From Marinobacter persicus (GTDB lineage Bacteria; Pseudomonadota; Gammaproteobacteria; Pseudomonadales; Oleiphilaceae), in assembly GCF_900114155.1 (NCBI RefSeq), contig NZ_FOSC01000006.1, positions 167,048 to 231,047 of the forward strand: a stretch of DNA of 64,000 nucleotides, read 5' to 3'. Positions 43,641 to 53,654 of the stretch are shown piece after piece; within the stretch, counting starts at the first letter, position 1, and each line of letters starts with the position of its first letter. The position numbers and the translations under genes are program-made. The notes under the pieces were generated by a model. The model made no database searches. It worked only from the letters and a program-made list of their open reading frames with translations, and was not told the origin of the DNA.

Positions 43641-45019
43641 GGGTTTGTCACCTTGTTCTTGATGCCTTCCACCACTTTATCCATGGCGGCGCTGCGAGAA
43701 CCCTTGACCAGGACAGTGCGTACATCCGGATCCGCCAGCACGGCCTCCACCGCCCGGGCATGGTTCTCTACCTGTTCTGCGTTAGCCCCGAAACCTTCGG
43801 CATATCCCTCGCTTCCCGGCCCGACGGCCAGCAAACGTTCGATACCCCGGTCCCGGGCATGTTGTCCCACTTCCCTGTGCAGTGCCGCCGAGCCTTCTCC
43901 AAGCTCGGCCATGGCACCAAATACCGCCATCCGCTTGCCGGCATAACCGGCAAGGACATCCAGGGCAGCCTTCATGGATGTGGGATTGGCGTTGTAACTG
44001 TCATCAATCACGGCCAGTTGGTCTGTCAGTCTGAGCAGCTGCAAACGGCCCTTGACCGGCTGCAAAGCACTCAGACCATCAAGCAATTGCTGATCGGTTG
44101 CGCCCAGCTCCCGGCAGGCCGCGATAGCCAGCATGGCGTTGAGCAGGTTGTGCGCACCGGCCAGAGGCACGGCCAGCCGGAACTGCCAGCCCGACGGACC
44201 GGCAAGCTTCGCTTCCACCTGCTCACTCCCTGTCACCGGCTCAAAAGCCCGGTAATCGGCGCGCTCGTCACCCGCCAGAGAAACGCTGCACACGCGCCGG
44301 CGGCCTGCACGGGCCAACCACTGGTCAAATGCCGGATCATCGCAGTTCAAGACCACCAGCCCGGATTCCGACACCCCGTCAATAATCTCGCCCTTGGCCC
44401 GAACAATGTTCTGGTAACTGCCAAACCCCTCCAGATGCGCCTGCCCGGCATTAGTCAGAATGGCGACATCCGGTTGCACCAGCGCCACGGTGTGGGCAAT
44501 TTCACCCAAACCGCTGGCTCCCAGCTCGATCGCGCCGAAGCGATGCTCCGGTGCCAGGCGAAACAGCGTCAGCGGCACACCGATGTGATTATTGAGGTTG
44601 CCCTCGGTGGCAAGCGTCGGCCCCATTTGCTGCAGGATGGAGGCCGTCATCTGGCGCACGGTGGTTTTACCGCTGCTGCCGGTGATGGCCACCAGCCGGG
44701 CCCCACTTTCGTTACGATTCCCGGCCGACAGCCGCGCCAGCGCCTGGAGAGTATCGGGCACCACCAGCTGCGGCAGAGCGACCGATGCATCTTCGGTATC
44801 CACCACCGCCGCCACGGCACCAGCATCCCTGGCCTGCTGCAAAAAACGATGACCGTCGAACCGATCACCCCGCAAGGCGACAAACAGCTCTCCGGCAGCC
44901 ATCGAGCGGGTATCGGTGGTAACGCCGGAAAACCGGACCTGGTCCGCATCCACCGTGGCGCAGGCCAATCGCGCCTGCAGCCACTGGCAGGCTTCCGCCA
45001 GTAAAAAGGCGCGCATCAT
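43625..45019 (-). CDS. murF: UDP-MurNAc-tripeptide--D-Ala-D-Ala ligase
   Basis: Completes the cytoplasmic pentapeptide precursor using the Ddl product. The 464-aa protein shows the substrate-binding N-domain ([11 protein letters not shown]), the P-loop [12 protein letters not shown] near residue 110 and [11 protein letters not shown] in the C-terminal part. ATG 45019 overlaps the murE stop (ATGA); a second ATG is the next codon. A longer frame to 45046 is not supported. Confidence 0.97.
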   Translation of the reverse strand: MMRAFLLAEACQWLQARLACATVDADQVRFSGVTTDTRSMAAGELFVALRGDRFDGHRFLQQARDAGAVAAVVDTEDASVALPQLVVPDTLQALARLSAGNRNESGARLVAITGSSGKTTVRQMTASILQQMGPTLATEGNLNNHIGVPLTLFRLAPEHRFGAIELGASGLGEIAHTVALVQPDVAILTNAGQAHLEGFGSYQNIVRAKGEIIDGVSESGLVVLNCDDPAFDQWLARAGRRRVCSVSLAGDERADYRAFEPVTGSEQVEAKLAGPSGWQFRLAVPLAGAHNLLNAMLAIAACRELGATDQQLLDGLSALQPVKGRLQLLRLTDQLAVIDDSYNANPTSMKAALDVLAGYAGKRMAVFGAMAELGEGSAALHREVGQHARDRGIERLLAVGPGSEGYAEGFGANAEQVENHARAVEAVLADPDVRTVLVKGSRSAAMDKVVEGIKNKVTNPCCSG

Positions 45020-46500
45020 GCCACACCTCCATTCAGGTGCAAGCATTCGCGTACCTGTTCCACATCACTGAACGGCATTTTTTGTCCCCGAATTTCCTGA
45101 TACTCCTCATGGCCCTTGCCGGCCACCAGCACGAGGTCTGCCGGGTCTGCCTGATCGATGGCGAAGGCAATGGCATCGGCCCGACCATGGATCACTCGAT
45201 AACTGGCCTTGTCGGAAAACCCGGCAATGATGTCGGCAACAATCTGCTGTGGCTCTTCATTGCGCGGGTTATCATCGGTAACAATCACCTGATCGGCGAA
45301 TTTCTCAGCCTCCCGGGCCATTTCTGCGCGCTTGCCCCGGTCCCGGTCACCGCCACAGCCAAACACGCAGATCAGTTTTCCGGGGGTATGGGCCCGCAGG
45401 GCAGCCAACGCGTTGGCCAATGCATCTGGCGTATGTGCGTAGTCGACCACCACCTGTTTGCCGTTGGCGCTGGTGAAGCGCTCCAATCTGCCAGGCGGTG
45501 GCGACAGCCAACCACAGGCCCTGGCAGCGGTCGGCACCGGAATACCCAGTGCCAGAACGGTGGCAAGCGCCGCCAGGACGTTACTGGCATTAAAACTGCC
45601 AAGCAGCGGCACATGGATATCGAAGGCACCCCAGAGGCCGTCGATACTTGCCTGAAAGCCATCCGCCGTTGCCTCGAAACGGGTCACCCAAAGCTCTGTC
45701 TGGGCTTCATGCAGGCTGTAACGCAAACGATCGCAGCGTCCTTCCAGCTTCTGGTAAAGCTGCCGGCCGAAAGGATCGTCAAAGTTGATCACGGCAAAAT
45801 GCAGCTCTTCGCGAAGGAACAGCTTTTCCTTGGCATTACCGTAGGCTTCCATAGTGCCGTGGTAATCCAGATGATCCCGGGTAAGGTTGGTGAAAACCGC
45901 ACCGGTCATCGCCAGCTTGTCGATTCGCCCCTGCTCCAGTGCATGGGACGACACCTCCATGACGGCGGCACGACCACCCTGTTCATGGATACTCCGCAAC
46001 ACACGGTTAACCTGAACCACATCCGGCGTTGTGTGAGTCGCTGGCTGCAGTTGTCCGGGCATGCCATAACCCAGTGTGCCCAGGATGCCGCAGGGCATAT
46101 CACTGTGCTGCAACAAGCGGGCGATGTAGTGGCTGACCGACGTTTTTCCGTTGGTGCCGGTCACTCCGATTACCCGAAGGTGACGGGACGGGTGCTCAAA
46201 AAAGCGGGTGGCAATGCGCCCCAGCTGGTCACGCAGGCCCGGCACCGGAACAATCAACGCTTCCCGGTATTCATGGCATTCGGCCGGCCCATCACTTTCC
46301 AGCATCACTGCCGTGGCACCAGCATCAATGGCCTGATCCAGATAATGGTTTGCCGGTGTGCCTGTACCGGCCAGTGCAACAAAAGCGTCTCCGGCCCGGA
46401 CCTTGCGACTGTCGGTCTGCAGCCCGTGCACGGTCACATCGAACACCGACGGCACAACCACAATGCCCTGAAGCAACGTACTGATCGAGGCGATGCACAT
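45016..46500 (-). CDS. murE: UDP-MurNAc-dipeptide--meso-diaminopimelate ligase
   Basis: Adds the third residue of the stem peptide. The 494-aa protein has the P-loop TGTNGKTSVSHY near residue 110, HTPDALANAL, and the D-N-P-R motif in TDDNPRNEEP. This motif specifies meso-diaminopimelate rather than lysine, as expected for a Gram-negative. ATG 46500 follows the ftsI stop by four bases; the longer frame is rejected because it runs into ftsI. Confidence 0.97.
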   Translation of the reverse strand: MCIASISTLLQGIVVVPSVFDVTVHGLQTDSRKVRAGDAFVALAGTGTPANHYLDQAIDAGATAVMLESDGPAECHEYREALIVPVPGLRDQLGRIATRFFEHPSRHLRVIGVTGTNGKTSVSHYIARLLQHSDMPCGILGTLGYGMPGQLQPATHTTPDVVQVNRVLRSIHEQGGRAAVMEVSSHALEQGRIDKLAMTGAVFTNLTRDHLDYHGTMEAYGNAKEKLFLREELHFAVINFDDPFGRQLYQKLEGRCDRLRYSLHEAQTELWVTRFEATADGFQASIDGLWGAFDIHVPLLGSFNASNVLAALATVLALGIPVPTAARACGWLSPPPGRLERFTSANGKQVVVDYAHTPDALANALAALRAHTPGKLICVFGCGGDRDRGKRAEMAREAEKFADQVIVTDDNPRNEEPQQIVADIIAGFSDKASYRVIHGRADAIAFAIDQADPADLVLVAGKGHEEYQEIRGQKMPFSDVEQVRECLHLNGGVA

Positions 46501-46504
46501 AGCT

Positions 46505-48250
46505 TTACCCCCTCTCCCGGGAATCCGCGCCGGGCTGACCGGCACCGGTCATTTCCAGCCTGGGCTTCACATTCAACAGGCGCAGGGCATCACTCATTAC
46601 CCGGGCAAACACCGGAGCCGCCACTTCGCCGCCGTAGTATTCACCGGCCTGGGGGGCATCCACCGCCACCACCGTGACAATGCGTGGATCGTCCATCGGG
46701 GCCATGCCGGCAAAAATCGCCTTGTACTGATCTTTTTCATAACCGCTCGCACCCACCAGGTGTACGGTGCCGGTTTTTCCGCCCGCGGCATAAAGTGCCG
46801 GCTGGGCCCGGCCACCGGTGCCCTTGGCAACGGCATCCCGTAACATGTTGCGAACCGCCAGACTGACCTGTTCAGACAATACCCGCTGCCCTTGCGGCTT
46901 TTGCTCCTGGCGCACCAGGCTGACGGGATAACGGATACCGCCATTGGCCAGCACCATATATGCCTGGGCCAGCTGCAGGGCATTGACACTCAGACCGTAA
47001 CCATAAGACAGGGTGGCTTCCTCCACCGGTTGCCAGCTTGGTCTGGCCGGCAGCACCCCAACCGCCTCGCCCGGGAACCCGATACCGGTTCCCTGTCCCA
47101 GCCCCAGCCGGGCATAGAAGGCCCGCAAAGCGTCGCCTCCCAGATCATTGGCAATTTTGCTCACACCCACGTTGCTGGATTTAACGATGATGTCGCTGAG
47201 CGCCAACTGGCCGTAGTTCCGGGCATCACGAATGGTGAAGCGACCGAAACGCCGGTACCCCGGTGAGGTGTCCACCTTGGTATCCGGCTGATAACCACCG
47301 GACTCAAGGGCAGCGGCAACGGTCAGCGGCTTCATGGTCGAACCCGGTTCGAACAAGTCGGTGATGGCCTTGTTGCGGAGGTGTTGCGAGGACAGCTGTG
47401 AGCGGTCGTTCGGGTTGAAGGAACCCTGGTTGACCATGGCCAGCACCTCACCACTGTCGGCATCCAGCATCACCAGCGTACCGCCCCGGGCCTTATGGGC
47501 GTCCACCACGGCCTTGAGCTCGCGATAAGCCAGATACTGCAGGCGCAGGTCTATGCTAAGTTGCAGGTCCTTGCCCGGTTTGGCATCTCGAATCAGCATC
47601 AGATCCTTGATCACCCGGCCTCGGTTGTCTTTCAGAACCCGCTTGCGCCCGGGCTCACCGCTCAGCCAGCGATCGTAGGCCAGTTCGATCCCTTCCTGGC
47701 CCTGCTCATCAATATTGGTGAAACCCACAACATGGGATGTCACCTCACCGGCGGGATAATAGCGGCGGTATTCCTGGCGGTCATACACGCCGGCCACACC
47801 CAGGTCCAGCACGGCACTGGCCACAGACGGCTGGACCTTGCGACGGAGATAGATAAACTCCCGGCCGGCGTAACGCTCAAGACGTTCGCGCAGTTTGCCC
47901 TCTGACAAATCCAGAAGGGCCGCCAGCCTGGCCCAGCGCGGATCCTCCGGATTGGCCTCGGACGGGTTCACCCAGAGGGTTTTAACCGGCGTGCTGACCG
48001 CAAGTGGCTCGCCGTAACGGTCCATGATCACGCCCCGATGGGCGTCGATCGGGTCCACGCGGATGGTCCGGACATCGCCCTGTTTACGCAGGAAGTCGTT
48101 GTCGACCACCTGAAGATCAATCAGCCGCCAGCCAATTCCGGCCATCACCAGCAGAAAAACAGCCAGCACCGTGCCGAAGCGCCAGGCCTGAAGGCCCCGC
48201 CCCAGCTTTTGCTTCCAGCTTGTTGTTATCTGCTTCCCCTGACCAGCCAT
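46505..48250 (-). CDS. ftsI: Penicillin-binding protein 3 (septal transpeptidase FtsI)
   Basis: Class B transpeptidase of the divisome. The 581-aa protein has one N-terminal membrane anchor (about residues 20-42) and a pedestal domain with VDPIDAHRGVIMDR. The active-site motifs are S-T-M-K in EPGSTMKPL, S-S-N in VKSSNVGVSK and K-T-G in AGGKTGTVH. It lies between ftsL and murE. The C-terminal tail is of the usual short length. Confidence 0.97.
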   Translation of the reverse strand: MAGQGKQITTSWKQKLGRGLQAWRFGTVLAVFLLVMAGIGWRLIDLQVVDNDFLRKQGDVRTIRVDPIDAHRGVIMDRYGEPLAVSTPVKTLWVNPSEANPEDPRWARLAALLDLSEGKLRERLERYAGREFIYLRRKVQPSVASAVLDLGVAGVYDRQEYRRYYPAGEVTSHVVGFTNIDEQGQEGIELAYDRWLSGEPGRKRVLKDNRGRVIKDLMLIRDAKPGKDLQLSIDLRLQYLAYRELKAVVDAHKARGGTLVMLDADSGEVLAMVNQGSFNPNDRSQLSSQHLRNKAITDLFEPGSTMKPLTVAAALESGGYQPDTKVDTSPGYRRFGRFTIRDARNYGQLALSDIIVKSSNVGVSKIANDLGGDALRAFYARLGLGQGTGIGFPGEAVGVLPARPSWQPVEEATLSYGYGLSVNALQLAQAYMVLANGGIRYPVSLVRQEQKPQGQRVLSEQVSLAVRNMLRDAVAKGTGGRAQPALYAAGGKTGTVHLVGASGYEKDQYKAIFAGMAPMDDPRIVTVVAVDAPQAGEYYGGEVAAPVFARVMSDALRLLNVKPRLEMTGAGQPGADSRERG

Positions 48251-48271
48251 GGTTTAGTGACCCGCTTTTGG

Positions 48272-48679
48272 TTATTGTCTGACAGCCACCGGCGACATCA
48301 ATGGCACCAGAACGATGTCCTCACGACCCGGCACCACCATGCCGAACCGCTCAGCTGCCAGCTTCTCTACCCGGCCATGGGCGCTCAGCGCACTCTGCTC
48401 GAGCAGCAATTGGCTCCACTCCTGCTGATAGGCGTCACGCCGGTCCTGCAACCCGGATAACGTATTCACAAGTTCCCGGTTTTGGTGGGCGGCAACCGCC
48501 ACCCCGATTGCCGAGCTTGCCAGCACGACCAGCAGGGCAAGAGTGACCAGGACCCTGGGCTCACTGGTGGCCCGGAAAACCTGGCGGGACAGGCGAACGG
48601 CGGTGTTAAAGCCTTCCACCATCCGCTGACGGGTCAGAGTGCCGGTTTTTGTCGGTTGTTCGATCGCTACCGCGCCCAT
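48272..48679 (-). CDS. ftsL: Cell division protein FtsL
   Basis: Small bitopic divisome protein that pairs with FtsB and FtsQ. The 135-aa protein has a cytoplasmic N-terminus of about 42 residues, one membrane segment (VLVTLALLVVLASSAIGVAV) and a periplasmic coiled coil (NTLSGLQDRRDAYQQEW, LLLEQSAL) ending in RVEKLAAERFGM. An internal ATG (MVEGFNTAV) would give a shorter cytoplasmic part. Identification rests on topology, coiled coil and position between rsmH and ftsI. Confidence 0.93.
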   Translation of the reverse strand: MGAVAIEQPTKTGTLTRQRMVEGFNTAVRLSRQVFRATSEPRVLVTLALLVVLASSAIGVAVAAHQNRELVNTLSGLQDRRDAYQQEWSQLLLEQSALSAHGRVEKLAAERFGMVVPGREDIVLVPLMSPVAVRQ

Positions 48680-48702
48680 GGCGTTGCGCTCCTGTTGAAT
48701 GC

Positions 48703-49674
48703 CTAATGTGCCTTACGCTCGAGTACCCGCATGACTGCGCTTCGGGCCCGAACGTTGTCTTCAATTTCCTGCCCGCTGGCCTTGAAGGCCTTGCCAACCA
48801 GCCGATAGCCGGACTGCTCCTGATCAGCGGTCACCGGCACGCCCTTGGGAATCTTTGGCCCTCTGGCCAGGTCCCTCATAAAGCGCTTCACCAGGCGATC
48901 TTCCAGGGAGTGGAAACTGATCACCACCAAACGGCCGCCCGGCGCCAAACGATCCACGGCCTCGCGCAGGCCGGTTTCCAGGTCTTCCAGCTCACGGTTG
49001 ATGAAGATCCGAATGGCCTGGAAGGTACGGGTTGCAGGGTGTTTGTGTTTTTCCTTTTTGGGTACCGCCTCGGCGACCAGGGCCGCCAGCTGGCGAGTGG
49101 TTTCCAGGGGGGCCTCCTGTCTGCGCTCGACAATCAAGCGGGCAATGCGACGGGAGAACCGCTCCTCGCCATACCGGAAAATGACATTGGCAATATCATG
49201 CTCTTCGGCACCTGCCAGCCATTCGGCGGCACTCGGGGACTGCTCGGGATTCATGCGCATGTCCAGAGGACCATCACGCATGAACGAGAACCCCCGGCTG
49301 GCGTCATCCAACTGGGGCGAGGAAACCCCCAGATCCATCAACACACCGTTCGCCTGTGGCCAGCCCTGCGCGACCAACGCCTGGTCGAGTTCGGCAAAAG
49401 AACCGTGATACCAGCAAAAACGGCTGTCAGCCACCGCCAGCTCCTTCGCCACGGTGATCGCCTGCGGGTCCTTATCAATACCCAGCAAGGCACCGTCCGC
49501 CGACAGCCGGCCCAGAATCAGGCGACTGTGACCACCACGCCCGAAAGTGGCGTCCACATAGCGGCCACTGCCGTCGGTCACCAGGTAATCCACCGCCTGG
49601 TCGAGCAGAACCGATCGGTGCCTGAACACCTCACCGTCATCGCTTTCCATGCCTGGTGTTGTATCCGTGGTCAT
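48703..49674 (-). CDS. rsmH: 16S rRNA (cytosine-1402 N4) methyltransferase
   Basis: SAM-dependent methylation of C1402 in the decoding centre of 16S rRNA. The 323-aa protein has [13 protein letters not shown] at its start, the SAM motif [14 protein letters not shown] near residue 42, [13 protein letters not shown], and the C-terminal [14 protein letters not shown]. It overlaps mraZ by 4 bp and is followed by ftsL. Confidence 0.97.
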   Translation of the reverse strand: MTTDTTPGMESDDGEVFRHRSVLLDQAVDYLVTDGSGRYVDATFGRGGHSRLILGRLSADGALLGIDKDPQAITVAKELAVADSRFCWYHGSFAELDQALVAQGWPQANGVLMDLGVSSPQLDDASRGFSFMRDGPLDMRMNPEQSPSAAEWLAGAEEHDIANVIFRYGEERFSRRIARLIVERRQEAPLETTRQLAALVAEAVPKKEKHKHPATRTFQAIRIFINRELEDLETGLREAVDRLAPGGRLVVISFHSLEDRLVKRFMRDLARGPKIPKGVPVTADQEQSGYRLVGKAFKASGQEIEDNVRARSAVMRVLERKAH

Positions 49675-50123
49675 AGCGACAATTTCTCCATTTCCGGCGG
49701 TATTTCGTCATCGCCCGGCGACTCATCCAGCATGGCGAACCAGCGCTCCTCGCTCCACAGCTCAAGCTTTTTGCCCAGGCCAATCAGCATGACTCTCTTT
49801 TCCAGATTGGCGTGATTTCTCAGCGTCGGCGGTACCAGAATCCGGCCGTTGGCATCCATTTCCATCGGCGCCGCATTACCCAGAATCAACCGCTGAAGCC
49901 GGCGAACCGCCTTGTTCATGTTGGGCAATGCCTCTATTTGCGGGCGCAGCTCCTCCCACTGGGGCTCTGGATAGAGGAACAAACAACGCTCTTCATCGGC
50001 ATTGGCAGTCAGTACAATACGGCCACCACAAAGCTGCGCGAGCTCTTCGCGCACCTTTGTCGGGATCGCCAGGCGACCCTTTGCGTCCATATTGATGGCA
50101 TGACTGCCAAGGAAATTGCTCAT
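49671..50123 (-). CDS. mraZ: Transcriptional regulator MraZ
   Basis: AbrB-like DNA-binding protein that represses the dcw promoter by binding direct repeats of TGGGN. The 150-aa protein contains the two characteristic repeats D-x3-R ([10 protein letters not shown] near residue 12 and [10 protein letters not shown] near residue 93). It begins with [13 protein letters not shown]. It is the first gene of the cluster; four spaced MraZ-box-like repeats lie in its own leader (50148-50182), consistent with autoregulation. Confidence 0.96.
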   Translation of the reverse strand: MSNFLGSHAINMDAKGRLAIPTKVREELAQLCGGRIVLTANADEERCLFLYPEPQWEELRPQIEALPNMNKAVRRLQRLILGNAAPMEMDANGRILVPPTLRNHANLEKRVMLIGLGKKLELWSEERWFAMLDESPGDDEIPPEMEKLSL

Positions 50124-50147
50124 TTATGCCGAATCCGAGGTGATGAA

Positions 50148-50182
50148 ATCCACAAATAACCACTAGAAACCACTTTTTCCCA
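50148..50182 (-). promoter_or_regulatory. MraZ operator: four TGG-type repeats at 10-bp spacing
   Basis: Read on the minus strand: TGGGA (50182-50178), TGGTT (50172-50168), TGGTT (50162-50158), TGGAT (50152-50148), each separated by exactly 5 nt. This is the known MraZ-box layout, placed immediately downstream of the -10 and upstream of mraZ. Only the first repeat is a full TGGGN; the others match TGG. Confidence 0.75.
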
Positions 50183-50191
50183 CTTCTGCAC

Positions 50192-50220
50192 ACTATAGAA
50201 ACCCGCAAAAGACAATGCAA
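50192..50220 (-). promoter_or_regulatory. dcw cluster (mraZ) promoter
   Basis: On the minus strand TTGCAT (50220-50215), a 17-nt spacer and TATAGT (50197-50192). Transcription would start near 50185, placing the MraZ boxes in the first bases of the transcript. The interval from here to rnpB (50221-50395) is AT-rich with no other feature I can support. Confidence 0.65.
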
Positions 50221-50395
50221 GCGAAGTGGCTCACGGTATGTAGCCAAAAGTTCCTTTAATGACAGCAACTTACGAAGGTTTAATTCAGGGACAGCTTTAG
50301 AAGAGACAAAGAAAGGAAGGAAAAACAATTACCTGCGAGACACTCTGAAGAGCGTTTCTAGGGCATAAGATTTTTTGGGCATAAAAGAGAAAAGT

Positions 50396-50740
50396 GAGCT
50401 CGCCGATAAGCCGGGTTCTGTCTGGGACAGTCATTCATCTAGGGCCTGCGTCACCACAGGCCTCAAGCAACCTACCCGAATCCAGCGCGGGCCACGCCAT
50501 CGGATTCCTATTTGGTCTTGCTCCAGGTGGGGTTTACCATCGCCGTGGACTGTTGCCAGCCACGCGGTGCGCTCTTACCGCACCATTTCACCCTTACCGG
50601 CGCCCGAAGGCGCTTAGGCGGTATGCTTTCTGTTGCACTTTCCGTCGGCTCGCGCCGCCCAGGCGTTACCTGGCACCTTGCCCTGTGGAGCCCGGACTTT
50701 CCTCCCCCGGCGAAACCGGCGGCGACTGTCTGGCGAGCTC
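50396..50740 (-). ncRNA. rnpB: RNase P RNA, bacterial class A
   Basis: Catalytic RNA that removes tRNA 5' leaders. On the minus strand the 5' end begins GAGCTCGCC and the 3' end closes with the complementary GGCGAGCTC, forming a 9-bp P1. Hallmark segments are present: GAGGAAAGTCCGGGCTCC (P4/CR-I), ACAGAAA, GGTAAGGGTGAAA, and the 3' conserved AGACAGAACCCGGCTTATC. The length is about 345 nt. Short open frames on the plus strand across this gene are spurious. It lies between rsmI and mraZ. Confidence 0.97.
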
Positions 50741-50747
50741 AAGAGCG

Positions 50748-50776
50748 ACGATACCCGCGGTTAACCGCCCATGCAA
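50748..50776 (-). promoter_or_regulatory. rnpB promoter
   Basis: Minus-strand TTGCAT (50776-50771), 17-nt spacer, TATCGT (50753-50748); initiation 7 nt further would begin almost exactly at the RNase P RNA 5' end. The -35 lies 4 bp past the rsmI stop. Confidence 0.65.
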
Positions 50777-50780
50777 GCAG

Positions 50781-51641
50781 TTACTGCGCTTTCAGCTCCA
50801 GCGCACGCTGATAGAGCTCGTTTTTACCCACACCACTGACTTCCGCCACAATTCTGGCCGCTTTTTTAACCGGTAACTCGGCAATCAGCAGCGCCAGGAG
50901 CCTGTCGGCATCCAGAGCCGTGGCGGCCGCCTCATCCGACGGCGGAGCGCCACGCACCATGACCACAAATTCACCGCGCGTACCGTGGGCGTCATCCTGC
51001 AACTGCCCCAGAACCTCGCCGGCGCTGCCGCTATAAAAGGTCTCAAAGGTCTTGGTCAACTCCCTGCCCAACACACACTCCCGGCCGGAACTGAACTCTT
51101 CCACCAGATCCTGCACAAAATCCAGAATACGGTGAGGCGACTCATAAAACACCAACGTTGCAGTTTGTGCCCGGAGATCGGAGAGCGCCGCTCGCCGTCC
51201 GGAGCGCTTGGCAGGCAGAAAGCCGGCAAACAGGAAGCGATCAGTTGGTAAGCCGGCTGCGGACAGCGCGGCAATCATGGCACAGGCACCGGGTACCGGC
51301 GATACCCGATAGCCAGCGCCGCGCACTTCACGCACCACCAGGTAACCTGGATCGGAGATCAGCGGTGTCCCCGCATCCGACACCAGGGCAATGTCCCGAC
51401 CCGCCTCCAGCTCAGCCAGAATCCGCGCCACCCGGTCACGCTCGTTATGATCGTGCAGCGCCAACATGGGCTTGCTCAGCCCCAGATGCTGCAGCAGCCG
51501 ACCGCTGTGGCGCGTGTCTTCCGCCGCCACCAGGCTGACCGATGACAGAACGTTAACGGCCCGTTCCGACAAATCCTGCAAGTTACCAATCGGTGTGGCA
51601 ACCACGTAGAGCGTGCCGCCCGGGCGGTGCTGTTCAGACAT
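50781..51641 (-). CDS. rsmI: 16S rRNA (cytidine-1402 2'-O) methyltransferase
   Basis: Methylates the 2'-O of C1402, the same nucleotide that RsmH modifies. The 286-aa protein begins with the signature YVVATPIGNLQDLSERA, then AAEDTRHSGRLL, LVSDAGTPLISDPG and FYESPHRI. ATG 51641 has GGAG 7 nt upstream; the frame extends 69 codons further without similarity. It is divergent from lpoA, as in E. coli, where the pair is also back to back. Confidence 0.96.
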   Translation of the reverse strand: MSEQHRPGGTLYVVATPIGNLQDLSERAVNVLSSVSLVAAEDTRHSGRLLQHLGLSKPMLALHDHNERDRVARILAELEAGRDIALVSDAGTPLISDPGYLVVREVRGAGYRVSPVPGACAMIAALSAAGLPTDRFLFAGFLPAKRSGRRAALSDLRAQTATLVFYESPHRILDFVQDLVEEFSSGRECVLGRELTKTFETFYSGSAGEVLGQLQDDAHGTRGEFVVMVRGAPPSDEAAATALDADRLLALLIAELPVKKAARIVAEVSGVGKNELYQRALELKAQ

Positions 51642-51786
51642 AGAAAAACTCCGGATTAAAAGTAGGGCCATGATAGCGCCACGGCGTGTGACAAGCACAC
51701 AATGTGAAATGGACCGGGAGCTGGTAAACTTGCCACTGAACACGCGGCACCACAAGCCTAACCACCCGGAGACGACCGAGCCCGTC

Positions 51787-53643
51787 ATGATAAAACCCAT
51801 CAGCTCCCGCACGATTCTTGCCCTGTTGACCCTGCTGATCATGACCATCAGTGGCTGTGCAACGGTTGACCTGGGCGAACACCGTGCTGAATCCGCACAA
51901 CAGGCCCTGGCAATGGCCGCCGAAGAAGACCAGCCGACAGTAGCCCGGGATTACCTGCTACGCACGGCCAGCAACTTCCAGGACCAGGGCAGGCACGACC
52001 AGGCCAGGACATTGCTGAAAAGCCCACAACTGGGCAACCTCACGCCGGAGCAGGAGCGTCAACGCAGATTGCTGGCCATGGCCAGTGCGCAGTCTCTGGA
52101 CGACAAGAGCTGGGCCAGTGAGCTGGATCAGCAACTCGACACGAACAGTTTCCTGGATTATCCCGACCGTCTCATGACCCGGGCCGCCCAGCTACAGACA
52201 GACATCCAGGCCCTGGCGGGAAACCGGCTGGCAGCCGCTCGAACACTGATCCTGCTCAGCCAGACTGACAGCTCCCTGGGGGCCCAGGAGCTCCACGACC
52301 AGATCTGGCAACACCTGCAATCCCTGGACGCAAGTGAGCTGGAGGCAGCCTCCCCCCGCGGATTCGAGGACGAAGGCTGGCTCGCACTCGCTCAGGCCAT
52401 GCAGGCACCTCAGGCCAATCTTGATCAGCAAGGCAGAATCGTTCGCCGCTGGCAGAACCGATGGCCGGGCCACCCTGCCGCCCAGATCCCGCCAACGCCA
52501 CTGGCCCTGCTGGCAGAGCTAGCCGGCAGCCGTCCGGAGAACATTGTTCTGGCCCTGCCTTTTAACGGACGCTTGGCCAGCGCAGGTGAAGCGATTCGCG
52601 ATGGCTTCCTTGCCGCCTATTATGCCGATGAGTCCGCCGACCGCGAGAAAACCGACATTCGCATCATCGACACCAGCGACGACTCGTTCCGGGAAACCTA
52701 CCGCGAGCTCAGCGACACCTCGACCGATTTGATTGTCGGCCCCCTGGATAAAGCCCGATTAGCTGAACTTACCGATTTGGAAACCCTGCCAGTACCGGTT
52801 CTGGGCCTGAACTACCTCAATGACGACGACAAAGCCCCCGCTGGCATGCACCAGTTCGGGCTGTCCGCCGAAGATGAAGCCCGCCAGATTGCCCAGCGAC
52901 TGGCCGAGGACGATCTGCGCCACATACTGGCGGTCATTCCTTACGGCAGTTGGGGAGACCGTGTTGAGAGGGCATTCCGCGACGAACTCAATGAGCAGGA
53001 ACTTGTTCTTCTGGACGTTCAGCGTTTCATGGAAGACGAAAACCTGCGCTCCGTGACCGCGGACCTGCTGGGTATTACTGTCTCCCGGGACCGCGCGATT
53101 GACGTAGAGCGGACCATCGGCCGGAATGTGGAGTTCGAACCCCGCCGGCGCCAGGACGCAGAAGCTATCGTGATGGTTGCAGCGCCCACTCTCGCCCGCC
53201 AGTTCAAGCCTCTGTTCGCTTTCTACTACGGCGGCGACCTGCCGGTCTACTCACCCTCCATCATTTATGAAGGTACGCCGGAGCCCTCCCGGGACCGGGA
53301 CCTCAACCGTGTCAACTTTACCGATATCCCCTGGGTACTGGCACCGGAATCCGGCCTGCGTGAACAGGCAAGTGAGCACTTCAACAACACCCGCGGCCAA
53401 CTTGGGCGCCTGTTTGCCATGGGCGCAGACGCCTGGCAAATTGCCAAGCGACTGCCGCTTCTGCAGCGTATCGATGATGCCAGTATCAGCGGCCTGACAG
53501 GCAAGCTGACCATGGACCAGGAAGGTAGCATTCATCGAGCCCAGCAGTGGGCACAGTTCCGCGATGGCAAAGCCGTTCTGCTCGAGGAGCCCGACGAAGC
53601 TGTTGACCAAACAACAGCAGAACAGGAACCCGATACCGAATAA
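51787..53643 (+). CDS. lpoA: Penicillin-binding protein activator LpoA (LppC family)
   Basis: Outer-membrane lipoprotein that activates the bifunctional synthase PBP1a. The 618-aa protein has a lipoprotein signal ending LIMTISGC, a helical TPR-like N-terminal half (about residues 40-250) and a C-terminal domain with the periplasmic-binding-protein fold (LALPFNGRLASAGEAIRDGFLAAYY, VVGPL-type segment IVGPLDKARLAEL). It ends in an acidic Glu/Gln/Asp tail. ATG 51787 is chosen for the lipoprotein signal; an open frame runs upstream to 51613, opposite rsmI. yraN and diaA follow in the conserved order. Confidence 0.93.
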   Translation: MIKPISSRTILALLTLLIMTISGCATVDLGEHRAESAQQALAMAAEEDQPTVARDYLLRTASNFQDQGRHDQARTLLKSPQLGNLTPEQERQRRLLAMASAQSLDDKSWASELDQQLDTNSFLDYPDRLMTRAAQLQTDIQALAGNRLAAARTLILLSQTDSSLGAQELHDQIWQHLQSLDASELEAASPRGFEDEGWLALAQAMQAPQANLDQQGRIVRRWQNRWPGHPAAQIPPTPLALLAELAGSRPENIVLALPFNGRLASAGEAIRDGFLAAYYADESADREKTDIRIIDTSDDSFRETYRELSDTSTDLIVGPLDKARLAELTDLETLPVPVLGLNYLNDDDKAPAGMHQFGLSAEDEARQIAQRLAEDDLRHILAVIPYGSWGDRVERAFRDELNEQELVLLDVQRFMEDENLRSVTADLLGITVSRDRAIDVERTIGRNVEFEPRRRQDAEAIVMVAAPTLARQFKPLFAFYYGGDLPVYSPSIIYEGTPEPSRDRDLNRVNFTDIPWVLAPESGLREQASEHFNNTRGQLGRLFAMGADAWQIAKRLPLLQRIDDASISGLTGKLTMDQEGSIHRAQQWAQFRDGKAVLLEEPDEAVDQTTAEQEPDTE

Positions 53644-53654
53644 GGAACAGCGCC

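Noticed and set aside
45037..46677. 546-codon plus-strand open frame opposite murE and ftsI
   Set aside because: Antisense shadow of two well-supported genes.
50375..50876. Short open frames on the plus strand over the rnpB region
   Set aside because: The sequence is RNase P RNA on the minus strand, with clear P1 and P4 elements.
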